The translations under genes were made by a program, and so were the position numbers. A stretch of 64,000 nucleotides of DNA from Mucilaginibacter sp. L196 (lineage in GTDB: Bacteria; Bacteroidota; Bacteroidia; Sphingobacteriales; Sphingobacteriaceae): assembly GCF_009765905.1 (NCBI RefSeq), contig NZ_LMUO01000019.1, positions 732,418 to 796,417 on the forward strand, in the 5' to 3' direction. The notes beneath the pieces were generated by a model. It saw only the letters and a program-made list of their open reading frames with translations, did not search any database and was not told the origin of the DNA. Of the stretch, positions 1 through 8,278 are shown in pieces (within the stretch, counting starts at the first letter, position 1; each line of letters begins with the position of its first letter).

Positions 1-1
1 T

Positions 2-559
2 GTTAAAGGACTATTGATTGTAGTACCTCTGGGTGTAGCTATCTTTTTGATTTACTGGGCAGTATCCCGGATTGATAATGCGCTAAACCTAAGTACCGCA
101 TTATGGACTGACAATAAAGGAAGGCCCATATATATACCTGGCCTGGGTATTGTAAATGTGGTACTAATCATCCTGATAGCGGGCGTTTTGGTAACTAATG
201 TAATTACGGAACCCATTAAAGCTTGGTTTAATCGCTGGTTGGATCGGTTACCGTTGTTTAAATTCCTGTACTCATCAGTAAAAGATCTTACCGAAGCATT
301 TGTAGGGGAAGAGAAGAAGTTTAACGAACCTGTTTTAGTTGATGTGAATGAGTTCGGCCTAAAAAAAATAGGCTTCCTGGTGAAAAGAGATTTAAGTAAG
401 ATTGGTTTACCAGGCGATGTAGCAGTGTATTTTCCGTATTCCTACTCCTTTGCCGGTCAGGTAGTTATTATCTCTGCCGATAAAGTACATCCGTTAGACG
501 TCAGCGCGGCTGATGCCATGAAATTTATGATCTCGGGTGGGGTTAGCGGTTTAGACTAG
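2..559 (+). CDS. DUF502 family membrane protein (5' partial)
   Basis: The reading frame is open to the left edge of the window, so the start codon lies outside; the first in-frame TTG at 14 is internal. Visible: a hydrophobic segment (LLIVVPLGVAIFLIYWAV), a second one around residues 45-65 (IVNVVLIILIAGVLVTNVI) and a soluble C-terminal half containing YSSVKDLTEAF. This two-helix layout with the PLFKFLYSSVKD stretch is typical of DUF502 inner-membrane proteins, whose biochemical role is not established. Its last four bases overlap the 3' end of the convergent lipoprotein gene. Family assignment is fairly sure; function is unknown. Confidence 0.85.
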   Translation, partial: VKGLLIVVPLGVAIFLIYWAVSRIDNALNLSTALWTDNKGRPIYIPGLGIVNVVLIILIAGVLVTNVITEPIKAWFNRWLDRLPLFKFLYSSVKDLTEAFVGEEKKFNEPVLVDVNEFGLKKIGFLVKRDLSKIGLPGDVAVYFPYSYSFAGQVVIISADKVHPLDVSAADAMKFMISGGVSGLD

Positions 560-1383
560 TTCTCAGTTCGTTGGTAAATTCCAAAATCATTCGACTGATA
601 GTATTCCGTTACTTTTTGCTTCTTGATTGATTTGCTTTTAGTATCAAAATAAGTTTTAATGCCCCTTAACTTTATATCATCTCTGTCTTTATTATCTCTA
701 CCAGCTATATGAGTTAAATTTAACTCTATTTCATGATACTCAGGATCATATTCGCTACTATCACCGACAGATCGGTAGCTATTATATTGGAATACTTGAG
801 CGTAATTATTTAATTCGAAAAAAGTATTAGTCATAGTATTGGTAGATGTTCCTGTATAACCTGAAGAAATTTTAAGGAGTTGATAATCCTTTCCAAATTT
901 TTCAATTGCCAAAGTATCATAACCATTTCCAAAACTACCTGCTGCTATTAAGGCCTTTTTAAAGTTGGTGATGGTATAGTGGTTATTTTCTTGTTGAATT
1001 GAAGCGATGCTGTAAACGGGTGAACATACGTGGCAGTCCATGATTTTTCCATTTTTATAATAAGCATCTGTACGAAAGATGATGAGGTATGCTTCTTTCG
1101 TAAGGTTAATAATTGTGTCAATTTTAGTATGCACCAGACTATCGTCCGAAATTGGCAAATTGAAGAAATCATCTAAAGTAGGTTTCCATATGGCCACCTT
1201 TTTTACTATTCTTAATGGTGAAAAACAAAGATCAAGGATTGAATCAGCATCACTCAACGAATGAATGACGAACGATGTATCTCGAATAGAATGTACGGAA
1301 GATGTATTAATGGGTTTACGTTTTTGGCAGCTAAAAATCAGCATAACTAACACTAAGCAAAGCCAAAGTCTTTTCATGATCAA
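556..1383 (-). CDS. hypothetical lipoprotein
   Basis: A 275-residue protein of unknown function. It begins with a short basic region and hydrophobic core ending in LIFSC, a good lipobox, so it is probably exported and lipid-anchored with mature Cys19. The rest is soluble, polar and tyrosine-rich, with a CHVC pair near residue 118 and no catalytic motif I recognise. It ends convergently against the DUF502 gene with a 4-bp overlap and starts 1 bp after the upstream MFS gene stop, so it may be cotranscribed with the transporters. Lipoprotein status is inferred from sequence; no function is proposed. Confidence 0.75.
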   Translation of the reverse strand: MIMKRLWLCLVLVMLIFSCQKRKPINTSSVHSIRDTSFVIHSLSDADSILDLCFSPLRIVKKVAIWKPTLDDFFNLPISDDSLVHTKIDTIINLTKEAYLIIFRTDAYYKNGKIMDCHVCSPVYSIASIQQENNHYTITNFKKALIAAGSFGNGYDTLAIEKFGKDYQLLKISSGYTGTSTNTMTNTFFELNNYAQVFQYNSYRSVGDSSEYDPEYHEIELNLTHIAGRDNKDRDDIKLRGIKTYFDTKSKSIKKQKVTEYYQSNDFGIYQRTEN

Positions 1384-1384
1384 A

Positions 1385-2611
1385 TCAAATAGTTACTTCT
1401 TTCCTCAAACTTCTAATCACCAGTAACACACTTATCAATACCAATAAAGCTCCAAGTATATAAGGTGCCCCGGGGAAGTATAAGGATGAATCCTTATGTG
1501 TGAAAAACTTAAAACTATAACCCATTAGTAATGGGCCAATTACTAAGCTTAAGCTGGATAATAAAGTCAGGCCGCCCTGTAACTCACCTTGTTCATTCGC
1601 AGCGAATTTACTGGTAATAAACCCTTGCAATGCCGGGCCGGATATTCCACCGAAGCAATAAGGGATCATAAACAGATAAACTTGCCACCCTTGCCCTGCG
1701 AAGGCTATCAGGGTTAATCCTGCTCCGTACGATATTAAGCCGATAATGATGTTCTTCTTCAACCCCCATTTGGGTATCAAGTAGCGAATCAAGCCGCCTT
1801 GAATGCCTATCAGCAATACGCCAATAAAAAGCCCTAAAAATCCAACACTGCGCATCGACCATTGGAACTTTTCATAAACATAAAAAGGCAGCTGGTATTC
1901 AACCGCCTTTTGTGCTATATATACTAAAGTAAAAGCAATGGCTAAGCCTGCAAGTGCCTTATATTTACCTAATTGTTTAAATGATCCGATAGGGTTTGCA
2001 CGCTTCCAGTCAAATTTACGGCGATGCTCTTTATCTAATGATTCCGGCAAAACAAAGTAACCGTAAGCAGCATTAAATAAAGCCGACCCGGCGGCCACCA
2101 TAAAAGGGATCTTGATATTTATGTCACCCAAAAAAGCACCTCCCGAAACCCCGATAATAAAGCCCAGGCCAGATGCCGCGCCTACGATACCAAAGTTAGC
2201 AGCCCGTTTATCGCCGGTACTAATGTCGGCTATATAAGCAGTAGCAGTAGCCATGGTGGCACCCGTGATGCCCGCTATGGCCCGACCTATAAATAACCAG
2301 AAAACAGTTGGCGCGAAGGCCATAAACATATAATCGATACTAAAGCCAATTAACGAGATCAATAGGATAGGCCGCCTGCCAAAACGATCGCTGAGGTTAC
2401 CCATAACCGGCGAGAATATTACCTGCATACTGGCATAGGTAAAGGTTAACCAGCCATTAATTTCAGAAGCTACCGAGTAATCCACATTACCCAACTCCTT
2501 TAACAGGTTAGGTATAACAGGGATAATGATGGCCAAGCCCATCACATCAATAAAAATGGTTACGAAAATAAAACGGAGCGCGGCCGAGGTTTTAATTTTG
2601 GGTTGATCCAT
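1385..2611 (-). CDS. MFS transporter, TCR/Tet-like exporter
   Basis: A 408-residue major facilitator with about twelve hydrophobic segments. The MFS A motif is visible after helix 2 (GNLSDRFGRRPILL), and the motif-C-like glycine-rich stretch GAASGLGFIIG is characteristic of the antiporter-type drug exporters that include TetA. Family knowledge suggests proton-coupled export of small molecules from the cytoplasm; the substrate cannot be told. It lies 45 bp downstream of a paralogous MFS gene and abuts the lipoprotein gene, suggesting one leftward transcript. Length is normal for the family. Calling it a tetracycline resistance determinant would overreach. Confidence 0.9.
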   Translation of the reverse strand: MDQPKIKTSAALRFIFVTIFIDVMGLAIIIPVIPNLLKELGNVDYSVASEINGWLTFTYASMQVIFSPVMGNLSDRFGRRPILLISLIGFSIDYMFMAFAPTVFWLFIGRAIAGITGATMATATAYIADISTGDKRAANFGIVGAASGLGFIIGVSGGAFLGDINIKIPFMVAAGSALFNAAYGYFVLPESLDKEHRRKFDWKRANPIGSFKQLGKYKALAGLAIAFTLVYIAQKAVEYQLPFYVYEKFQWSMRSVGFLGLFIGVLLIGIQGGLIRYLIPKWGLKKNIIIGLISYGAGLTLIAFAGQGWQVYLFMIPYCFGGISGPALQGFITSKFAANEQGELQGGLTLLSSLSLVIGPLLMGYSFKFFTHKDSSLYFPGAPYILGALLVLISVLLVIRSLRKEVTI

Positions 2612-2656
2612 CCGTGTAAAAATGTAAAATAATGTTAAATGTTTTAGATGGATGTG

Positions 2657-3877
2657 TTAATTTCTTTTAAAACTCCTGACCGCCAGCAATGCGCTTAGTA
2701 GCATAAGTGCTGATCCGATGATAAATGGCATCCCCGGAAATTGAAAAAATGGATTGGGTTTTGTGAAATAATAAAAAGCTTCAGCCATTACCAAAGGCCC
2801 GAATATAGAGCTTACACTCATTAAACTGGTTAGCCCACCTTGTAACTCTCCTTGCTCATTGGCAGGCACGCTGTTACTCATATAGCCTTGCAAAGCTGGC
2901 CCGGCAATACCGCCCAGGCAGTAAGGCACAAGGAACACAAACATCATCCAACCTTTAGAAGCAAAAGCAAAAAGCAATAAACCGGCAGCATATAAACTTA
3001 AGCCGATCCAGATGCTGCGCTTTTCGCCAAGCTTAGGCATAATTATTCTTATTAAACCACCTTGTACTATTGCTACAAATAAGCCAACAGTGCCAAGTGA
3101 ATAACCAACCCAGTCTTCGTTCCAATGAAATTTGTCCATCGTATAAAAAGTCCATACAGTTTGTACGGCCTGGGCTGCAAAATATACCAGAAACAGGGAA
3201 ACAGCCAAACCTATTACCGACTTATACTTGCTTAATTGCAATACAGACCCAAGTGGATTAGCTCTTTTTATGTCGAAGTCCCTACGATGGTCTTTGGATA
3301 ATGATTCAGGCAAAATAAAATAACCGTAAATGGCATTTAATAACGCCAATACCGCTGCTGCTATAAACGGATAATGAACATCATATTTGCCTAGTATACC
3401 ACCAATTACCGGCCCTATAATAAAGCCAATACCAAAAGCAACACCTATTAAACCAAAATTTGCAGCGCGCTTTTCGGGTTCGCTGATATCAGCGATATAA
3501 GCTGATCCTGTTGTGAAGCTGGCGCCTGTTATTCCGGCAACAATACGACCCACAAATAACCAGGCGATGGTAGGGGCAAATGCCGAAAATAAATAATCGA
3601 CGCTAAAGCCTAATAAAGAGCATAGTAATACAGGCCTGCGGCCAAATTTATCGCTTAAATTACCTATAAGAGGAGCGAACAGGAATTGCATGGATGCATA
3701 AGCGGCGGTAAGCCAACCTGCATAAGCTGAAGCATCGCTAATATTACCATGAATTAAATGTTCAATTAGTTTTGGTATAACGGGTATGATAATACCCAGC
3801 CCCATTACGTCTATAAGCAGCGTAGCAAAAATAAATCCTAAAGCAGCCTGGCGTTTTTTGGGTACAGGTTTATCCAT
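2657..3877 (-). CDS. MFS transporter, TCR/Tet-like exporter (tandem paralogue)
   Basis: A 406-residue inner-membrane transporter clearly paralogous to its downstream neighbour: both start with a Lys/Pro-rich tail followed by LGFIFATLLIDVMGLGIIIP-type sequence and share the A motif GNLSDKFGRRPVLL, the motif IGVAFGIGFIIG and the C-terminal NEQGELQGGL stretch. The two genes probably arose by tandem duplication and have diverged considerably. The role is inferred to be proton-driven efflux of an unknown compound. The start at 3877 puts MDKPVPKKRQ just before the first helix, matching the paralogue. Confidence 0.9.
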   Translation of the reverse strand: MDKPVPKKRQAALGFIFATLLIDVMGLGIIIPVIPKLIEHLIHGNISDASAYAGWLTAAYASMQFLFAPLIGNLSDKFGRRPVLLCSLLGFSVDYLFSAFAPTIAWLFVGRIVAGITGASFTTGSAYIADISEPEKRAANFGLIGVAFGIGFIIGPVIGGILGKYDVHYPFIAAAVLALLNAIYGYFILPESLSKDHRRDFDIKRANPLGSVLQLSKYKSVIGLAVSLFLVYFAAQAVQTVWTFYTMDKFHWNEDWVGYSLGTVGLFVAIVQGGLIRIIMPKLGEKRSIWIGLSLYAAGLLLFAFASKGWMMFVFLVPYCLGGIAGPALQGYMSNSVPANEQGELQGGLTSLMSVSSIFGPLVMAEAFYYFTKPNPFFQFPGMPFIIGSALMLLSALLAVRSFKRN

Positions 3878-3936
3878 GCCGCAAAATAAACAAATATGGT
3901 TTAAATTGATGCTAAAGTTTTTTCCTTATCTAAAAT

Positions 3937-4061
3937 GTCATTTCGACCGGAGGGAGAAATCTTCTTCGATAGGCATAGTTTATAACTGTAAGACTTAGTT
4001 TTTAAAACTTCGTAAGTCTGTTTACTGCTTTTAGATGATTTCTCCCCCTGGTCGAAATGAC
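3937..4061. repeat. long inverted repeat, REP-like intergenic element
   Basis: Two 25-bp arms, 3937-3961 and 4037-4061, are inverted copies with two mismatches (left arm contains TCGACCGGAGGGAGAAATC). A second copy of the same element with a shorter centre lies at 8909-8997. Both sit at gene ends and could form long stem-loops in RNA. The same 25-bp word in two places argues for a dispersed genomic repeat rather than a chance hairpin. Here it lies between two leftward genes. Confidence 0.8.
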
Positions 4062-4067
4062 AAGGAG

Positions 4068-5090
4068 CTATTTTAATTCCCTATCAGCGGATTGTCTTTC
4101 AAGCATCCAGCCCGGGTATTCTTTGGGTAGAGCGCTTACTTCGTCGATTTTTTTAAGATCATCTTCAGTCAAGGTAATCTCTGTAGATTTGATGTTATCA
4201 TTCAATTGTTCGACTGTTTTTGCACCGATGATAGTACTGGTTATACCCGGTTGCTGCCTAACCCATGCCAATGCAATGGCCGCTGTCGAAACGTTGTGCT
4301 GTTTACCAACTTCTGTTATTACATCAATAATATCATAAGTTTTGTCTTTGTTGATAGGAGGGAAATCAAAAGTTGTACGCCTTGAACCTTCCACTTTTTC
4401 ATTGTCGCGGGTATATTTACCACCCAGGAAACCTCCGGCTAATGGGCTCCATGGCATCATCGCTAAATTTTGGTCTGCTGCCAATGGTAAAATTTCACGC
4501 TCAATATCACGCCCTGCTAAAGAGTAGAAGTATTGCATGCCTACAAATTGATTCCAGCCATGTAATTTGCAAATTCCTATCGCTTTCATAACCACCCAGG
4601 CAGGCCAATTGCAAATGGCTATATAGCGTACTTTTCCTGTTAGAACGATGTCGTTTAATGCACGCATGGTTTCTTCAATTGGTGTCTTAGGGTCGAAGCC
4701 ATGCACGTATAAAACATCGATATGATCCAACTGTAAACGTTGCAAACTTTCATCCACCGAATAAAAAATATGGTAACGCGACAAACCAACCGCATTCTTG
4801 CCTTCGCCCATACGTCCGCGGACTTTAGTTGCGATAACCAATTCGTTACGGTTAAAACCGAGATCTTTAATAGATTGTCCCAGTAATTTTTCTGATTCTC
4901 CGAAGGAGTAAACATTGGCAGTATCTATAAAATTAATGCCTGAGTCAACTACAACCTTCATCAGTTCATTAACTTCTTTCTGTTGTACTTTTCCAATATT
5001 TTCCCAATAGCCTTTGCCACCAAAAGTCATGGTGCCAAAGCAAATTTCCGACACCAGCAAACCGGTGTTTCCTAAAAAGTTGTATTTCAT
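4068..5090 (-). CDS. aldo/keto reductase
   Basis: A 340-residue cytoplasmic NADPH-dependent oxidoreductase of the AKR superfamily. The catalytic tetrad is visible: Asp and Tyr in FIDTANVYSFGESE, Lys in VIATKVRGR and His in DVLYVHGFD. A C-terminal cofactor-binding stretch reads IIGAKTVEQLNDN. These enzymes reduce carbonyl substrates on a TIM barrel; the specific substrate is not predictable. It is preceded by a 340-bp gene-free region and is divergent from the SDR oxidoreductase gene. Confidence 0.92.
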   Translation of the reverse strand: MKYNFLGNTGLLVSEICFGTMTFGGKGYWENIGKVQQKEVNELMKVVVDSGINFIDTANVYSFGESEKLLGQSIKDLGFNRNELVIATKVRGRMGEGKNAVGLSRYHIFYSVDESLQRLQLDHIDVLYVHGFDPKTPIEETMRALNDIVLTGKVRYIAICNWPAWVVMKAIGICKLHGWNQFVGMQYFYSLAGRDIEREILPLAADQNLAMMPWSPLAGGFLGGKYTRDNEKVEGSRRTTFDFPPINKDKTYDIIDVITEVGKQHNVSTAAIALAWVRQQPGITSTIIGAKTVEQLNDNIKSTEITLTEDDLKKIDEVSALPKEYPGWMLERQSADRELK

Positions 5091-5430
5091 AAGTAGGTGA
5101 GATTTATTTAAATCTAATATGCATAAAATGGTGTAGTTTTTTGTGCTTTCTATCGAAATTTTACGTAAAAATGGTCTTATTTCAACCGTTTTTTAGTCAA
5201 AATCGGTGCTTTTTAGGCTGATTTGATGTCGAAAAGTGATTTAAAAAGCCTGTTTTTAGTGCTTTTTAGGGCGTTTTTGGGGTGAAAAGTGTACCAAATG
5301 TACCATGTGTTTCATTTGTACCGTGGTACAGTGTTCACGTAAAGTAACTAATGTGTTGTACTGTAATTTTTAGCACCCGAAAAATTGGCAGAGGCAAGTT
5401 AGTGCATATATTTACGGCACAATTAGCATT
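5091..5430. other. divergent intergenic region between AKR and SDR genes
   Basis: 340 bp with no convincing ORF. The left half is rich in short TTTTTAG-containing words (GTGCTTTTTAGG, AGTGCTTTTTAGGGCG). The right half carries a cluster of GTACC words listed separately. It must hold the promoters of both divergent oxidoreductase genes; I see no clean TANNTTTG box near either start. Confidence 0.6.
5291..5330. promoter_or_regulatory. GTACC repeat cluster, possible operator
   Basis: GTACC occurs at 5291, 5300 and 5318, spaced by multiples of nine bases, and the last copy is part of the palindrome TGTACCGTGGTACA (5317-5330). Phased copies of one half-site plus a palindrome look like a regulator binding region about 100 bp before the SDR start. 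No regulator gene is adjacent, so this is inference from pattern only. Confidence 0.35.
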
Positions 5431-6279
5431 ATGGCTTTAAGAACTACTGTAATAACCGGCGCGACATCCGGCATAGGCAAAGAAACCGCTTTGGCACTTG
5501 CCAAAAAAGATCACGCGATTTATTTGCTGGTCAGAAATACCCAAAAAGGCGACCGCCTTAAAGACGAGATCATAACACAAACCGGCAATAAAAACATTTT
5601 TGTGGTAAAGTGTGATCTGGCCGATCTACAAAGTGTCCGTGAAGCCGCTGATGAACTTAAAGCTAAGCTGTTTGCTGTAAACGTGCTGATAAACAATGCT
5701 GGCGGTATCTTCGGTGAAAAACAAATGACTAAGGACGGTTTTGAAATGACTTTCCAGGTAAATCATTTGGGGCATTTTCTGTTAACCATAGCGATTATGC
5801 CGCTGTTAGAGAAAGGGCAGGCAAGGGTGATTAATGTAAGTTCTGAAGCGCACAGAAGGGGTAAAGCTGATTTTGATGATCTGCCGTGGCAACAAAAGAA
5901 ATACTCTGCATGGAGGGCTTATGGTATGGCAAAGTTATTCAACCTTTATTTAACTAAAGCTTTGGCTGAAAAATATGCGGACAAAGGGATTTCTTCATTC
6001 GCATTGCATCCAGGTGTTGTGAAAACTGAATTCTGGGGTGGAGTAAGTGGGCTTTTAGGTAAATTAACGAGCTTGTTAGTCGGCCCGTTTATGATTGCGG
6101 CTGAAGAAGGCGCACAAACCACCATCTATTTGGCCACCGAGCCGGGGATGGATGCCAAAAGCAGTCAGTACTTCATTAAGAAGAAAATGGCAAAATCAAC
6201 TGTACTTTCCTGGAATGAAGCTAACCGCAATAAGCTTTGGGATATCAGCAAAAAATTAGTGAGTAAATATTTAGCATAA
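5431..6279 (+). CDS. SDR family oxidoreductase (retinol-dehydrogenase-like)
   Basis: A 282-residue short-chain dehydrogenase/reductase. The N-terminal Rossmann motif TGATSGIGKETA, the NNAG motif (LINNAGGIF), the catalytic Ser in VINVSSEAH and the YGMAKL Tyr-Lys pair are all present. The length and the LHPGVVKTEFW stretch resemble the eukaryotic-like WWOX/retinol dehydrogenase subgroup. The substrate is unknown. It is followed after 5 bp by the DUF2520 gene, so it probably starts a short forward operon. Confidence 0.92.
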   Translation: MALRTTVITGATSGIGKETALALAKKDHAIYLLVRNTQKGDRLKDEIITQTGNKNIFVVKCDLADLQSVREAADELKAKLFAVNVLINNAGGIFGEKQMTKDGFEMTFQVNHLGHFLLTIAIMPLLEKGQARVINVSSEAHRRGKADFDDLPWQQKKYSAWRAYGMAKLFNLYLTKALAEKYADKGISSFALHPGVVKTEFWGGVSGLLGKLTSLLVGPFMIAAEEGAQTTIYLATEPGMDAKSSQYFIKKKMAKSTVLSWNEANRNKLWDISKKLVSKYLA

Positions 6280-6284
6280 TCATT

Positions 6285-7046
6285 ATGCATATAACACTCA
6301 TCGGTTCAGGCAATGTAGCCACCCATTTAGGTGCGGCGTTTAAAAATGCAGGGCATAGTATTGTGCAGGTGTATAGCCGCAATGCGCATAACGCAGCCTT
6401 ACTGGCCTATCATATCGGCGCTGAGGCTATTGATGATCTGAACAGTATCGACCCCAATACTGATATTTTTATTATTTCTGTAAGCGATGATGCCATTGCA
6501 GGCATCGCGCAGGAATTATCAAAACACAATAAACTGATAGCCCACACTTCGGGTGCGACGGACCTTTTCAATATTTTGGCCTTTACTGACAACGCAGGCG
6601 TGTTTTATCCCTTGCAAACCTTTAGTAAAACAAAGGAAGTTGATTTTTTAACCGTGCCATTATGCATTGAGGGTGCAAATGAATCTATCACCAAAACATT
6701 AAAAGAACTTGCCCAAAGCATCAGCAATAATGTTTATGAGATAGATTCAAACCAACGTAAAACCTTGCATTTGGCTGCAGTATTTGCCTGTAATTTCCCT
6801 AATTACCTATACCGGGTAGCGCAGGAGTTGTTGGCAGACCAAAGAATAGATTTTAATTTACTACGACCGCTAATTTTAGAGACTGCCGAGAAAGTGCAAA
6901 CTAACCTACCTGCCAATGTGCAAACCGGCCCTGCTATCCGTAACGATCAAAAAACTATGGAGGCGCATTTAGCTTTATTGAAATACGAACCCGAGTGGGA
7001 GCAATTGTACAGGTTGTTAAGTCAGGGTATTATCAAAAAGGATTAA
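6285..7046 (+). CDS. Rossmann-like and DUF2520 domain protein
   Basis: A 253-residue protein with an N-terminal nucleotide-binding fold (ITLIGSGNVATHLG, residues 3-16) and an all-helical C-terminal DUF2520 domain from about residue 125 (LHLAAVFACNFPNYLY). The architecture resembles F420/NADP-reductase and ketopantoate-reductase-like dehydrogenases, but the family has no firmly known reaction. It starts 5 bp after the SDR gene. Product class is sure; substrate unknown. Confidence 0.88.
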   Translation: MHITLIGSGNVATHLGAAFKNAGHSIVQVYSRNAHNAALLAYHIGAEAIDDLNSIDPNTDIFIISVSDDAIAGIAQELSKHNKLIAHTSGATDLFNILAFTDNAGVFYPLQTFSKTKEVDFLTVPLCIEGANESITKTLKELAQSISNNVYEIDSNQRKTLHLAAVFACNFPNYLYRVAQELLADQRIDFNLLRPLILETAEKVQTNLPANVQTGPAIRNDQKTMEAHLALLKYEPEWEQLYRLLSQGIIKKD

Positions 7047-7073
7047 TACAATACGCCACCTAAGTAATTTTAT

Positions 7074-7081
7074 TACTTTTG
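7074..7081 (+). promoter_or_regulatory. Bacteroidota -7 box upstream of ferredoxin
   Basis: TACTTTTG matches the Bacteroidota -7 consensus TANNTTTG. It lies only 5 bp before the ferredoxin ATG, implying a very short leader. No clear TTTG -33 box is seen at the expected distance, so the call rests on the -7 element alone. Confidence 0.5.
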
Positions 7082-7086
7082 CCAAA

Positions 7087-7419
7087 ATGAATATTTATAA
7101 GCTTAAGATAAACTTTGAGGAAAAGGATCACGAATCTGTTGAATTCCCTATTGCCGAAGGTGAGTCTGTTTTAGATGTTTGCCTGGAAAACGGCATTGAA
7201 TTACAGCACAATTGCGGTGGCGTTTGCGGATGCAGTACCTGCCATGTATATGTAAATAAAGGCATGGATAGTCTGCAGGAAATTTCAGATAAAGAAGAAG
7301 ACTTTATTGATAGAGCGGTTAATCCACGTATTACTTCACGCTTAGGTTGCCAATGTGTGGTGATTGATGGCGATATTGAAGTAACTTTGCCCGACCAGTC
7401 CGACTTCATGGGCCACTAA
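7087..7419 (+). CDS. fdx: [2Fe-2S] ferredoxin, adrenodoxin/Isc type
   Basis: A 110-residue soluble electron carrier. The cluster ligands are the CGGVCGCSTC stretch (three spaced Cys of the C-x5-C-x2-C pattern) and a distal Cys in LGCQCVV, as in adrenodoxin-type ferredoxins. Such proteins donate electrons during Fe-S cluster assembly. That it is followed 35 bp later by iscX supports the Isc assignment, although no iscS, iscU or hsc genes are in the window. Confidence 0.9.
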   Translation: MNIYKLKINFEEKDHESVEFPIAEGESVLDVCLENGIELQHNCGGVCGCSTCHVYVNKGMDSLQEISDKEEDFIDRAVNPRITSRLGCQCVVIDGDIEVTLPDQSDFMGH

Positions 7420-7454
7420 TAACATAATTTTAGATTCTACTCATCAACATAACA

Positions 7455-7700
7455 ATGACTCACGACAAAAAATTTGCTTTACCCATACACTGGGCCGATC
7501 ATGAAGATATTGCTATTGAACTTTATGAAAAGTTCGGCGATGATTTTGATGAATCAAAAATATACCGCATCCGCTTTACGGATCTTTTAGAGTGGATCTT
7601 AACGCTGCCTAACTTTGCTGGTACACGTGAGCAATCAACTGAAGGACACCTGGAGCAAATTCAATCTGCCTGGGTTTACGAATGGAGAGATAATCAATAA
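7455..7700 (+). CDS. iscX: Fe-S cluster assembly adaptor IscX
   Basis: An 81-residue acidic protein. The central block IRFTDLLEWILTLPNF and the C-terminal LEQIQSAWVYEW align by eye with enterobacterial IscX (YfhJ), which binds IscS and iron and tunes cysteine desulfurase activity. It has about 14 more residues at the N-terminus than the E. coli protein. It sits between the Isc-type ferredoxin and kdsC, with 5 bp to the latter. Confidence 0.85.
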   Translation: MTHDKKFALPIHWADHEDIAIELYEKFGDDFDESKIYRIRFTDLLEWILTLPNFAGTREQSTEGHLEQIQSAWVYEWRDNQ

Positions 7701-7705
7701 TTCTA

Positions 7706-8227
7706 ATGGAATCCTTTTTAAGCAAGCTTCACGATATAACTACATTTATTTTTGATGTAGATGGCGTATTAACCGATGGCTCTGTTTTTGTAAATGAGAG
7801 CGGTGAACAATCACGCGCATTTAACATTAAAGATGGTTATGCCATACAGTTGGCCGTAAAATGCGGTTACCAGGTTTGTGCAATATCCGGTAGCCGATCT
7901 AAAGGTGCAGTATACAGGTTGAATAGTCTTGGTGTCACCGATGTTTACATGGGTACACATACCAAAGCAGAACGATTTAAAATTTATTTGGAGGAAAAGA
8001 TAACCCATGCGTCTAATGTGTTGTATATGGGCGATGATATTCCTGATCTTGCACCGATGAAACTCGCTGGTTTATCGGTATGTCCTGCCGATGCTGTGGA
8101 AGAGATCAAAGCGGTAAGCCATTATGTATCGCCATACTCCGGTGGTAAGGGCTGCGCCCGCGATGTGATTGAAAAAGTACTTAAGGTACAAGGTAAGTGG
8201 ATGAGCGAACAGGCTTATAGCTGGTAG
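7706..8227 (+). CDS. kdsC: KDO-8-phosphate phosphatase, HAD IIIA
   Basis: A 173-residue HAD-superfamily phosphatase. Motif I is FIFDVDGVLTDG, motif II AISGSRS, and motif III/IV KAERFKIYLEE plus YMGDDIPDLAPM. Lack of a cap domain and this length fit KdsC, which releases phosphate from KDO-8-P in LPS inner-core synthesis in the cytoplasm. It is 5 bp after iscX. Related tetrameric HAD phosphatases cannot be fully excluded. Confidence 0.88.
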   Translation: MESFLSKLHDITTFIFDVDGVLTDGSVFVNESGEQSRAFNIKDGYAIQLAVKCGYQVCAISGSRSKGAVYRLNSLGVTDVYMGTHTKAERFKIYLEEKITHASNVLYMGDDIPDLAPMKLAGLSVCPADAVEEIKAVSHYVSPYSGGKGCARDVIEKVLKVQGKWMSEQAYSW

Positions 8228-8235
8228 GTTTTTTA

Positions 8236-8271
8236 AGTCAAAAGTTTAAAGTGAAAAGTCAAAAGTTTTTA
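8236..8271. repeat. AAAGTcAAAAGTTT simple word repeats
   Basis: Between kdsC and maf the DNA is a short chain of near-identical words (AAGTCAAAAGTTTAAAGTGA then AAAGTCAAAAGTTTT). A similar word chain lies at 57828-57880. Looks like local duplication rather than regulation. Confidence 0.4.
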
Positions 8272-8278
8272 TTGTCTG

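Noticed and set aside
2657..3877. Tetracycline resistance gene
   Set aside because: The similarity is at the level of the TCR/Tet MFS subgroup; no ribosomal or regulator (TetR) partner is present and substrate cannot be inferred.
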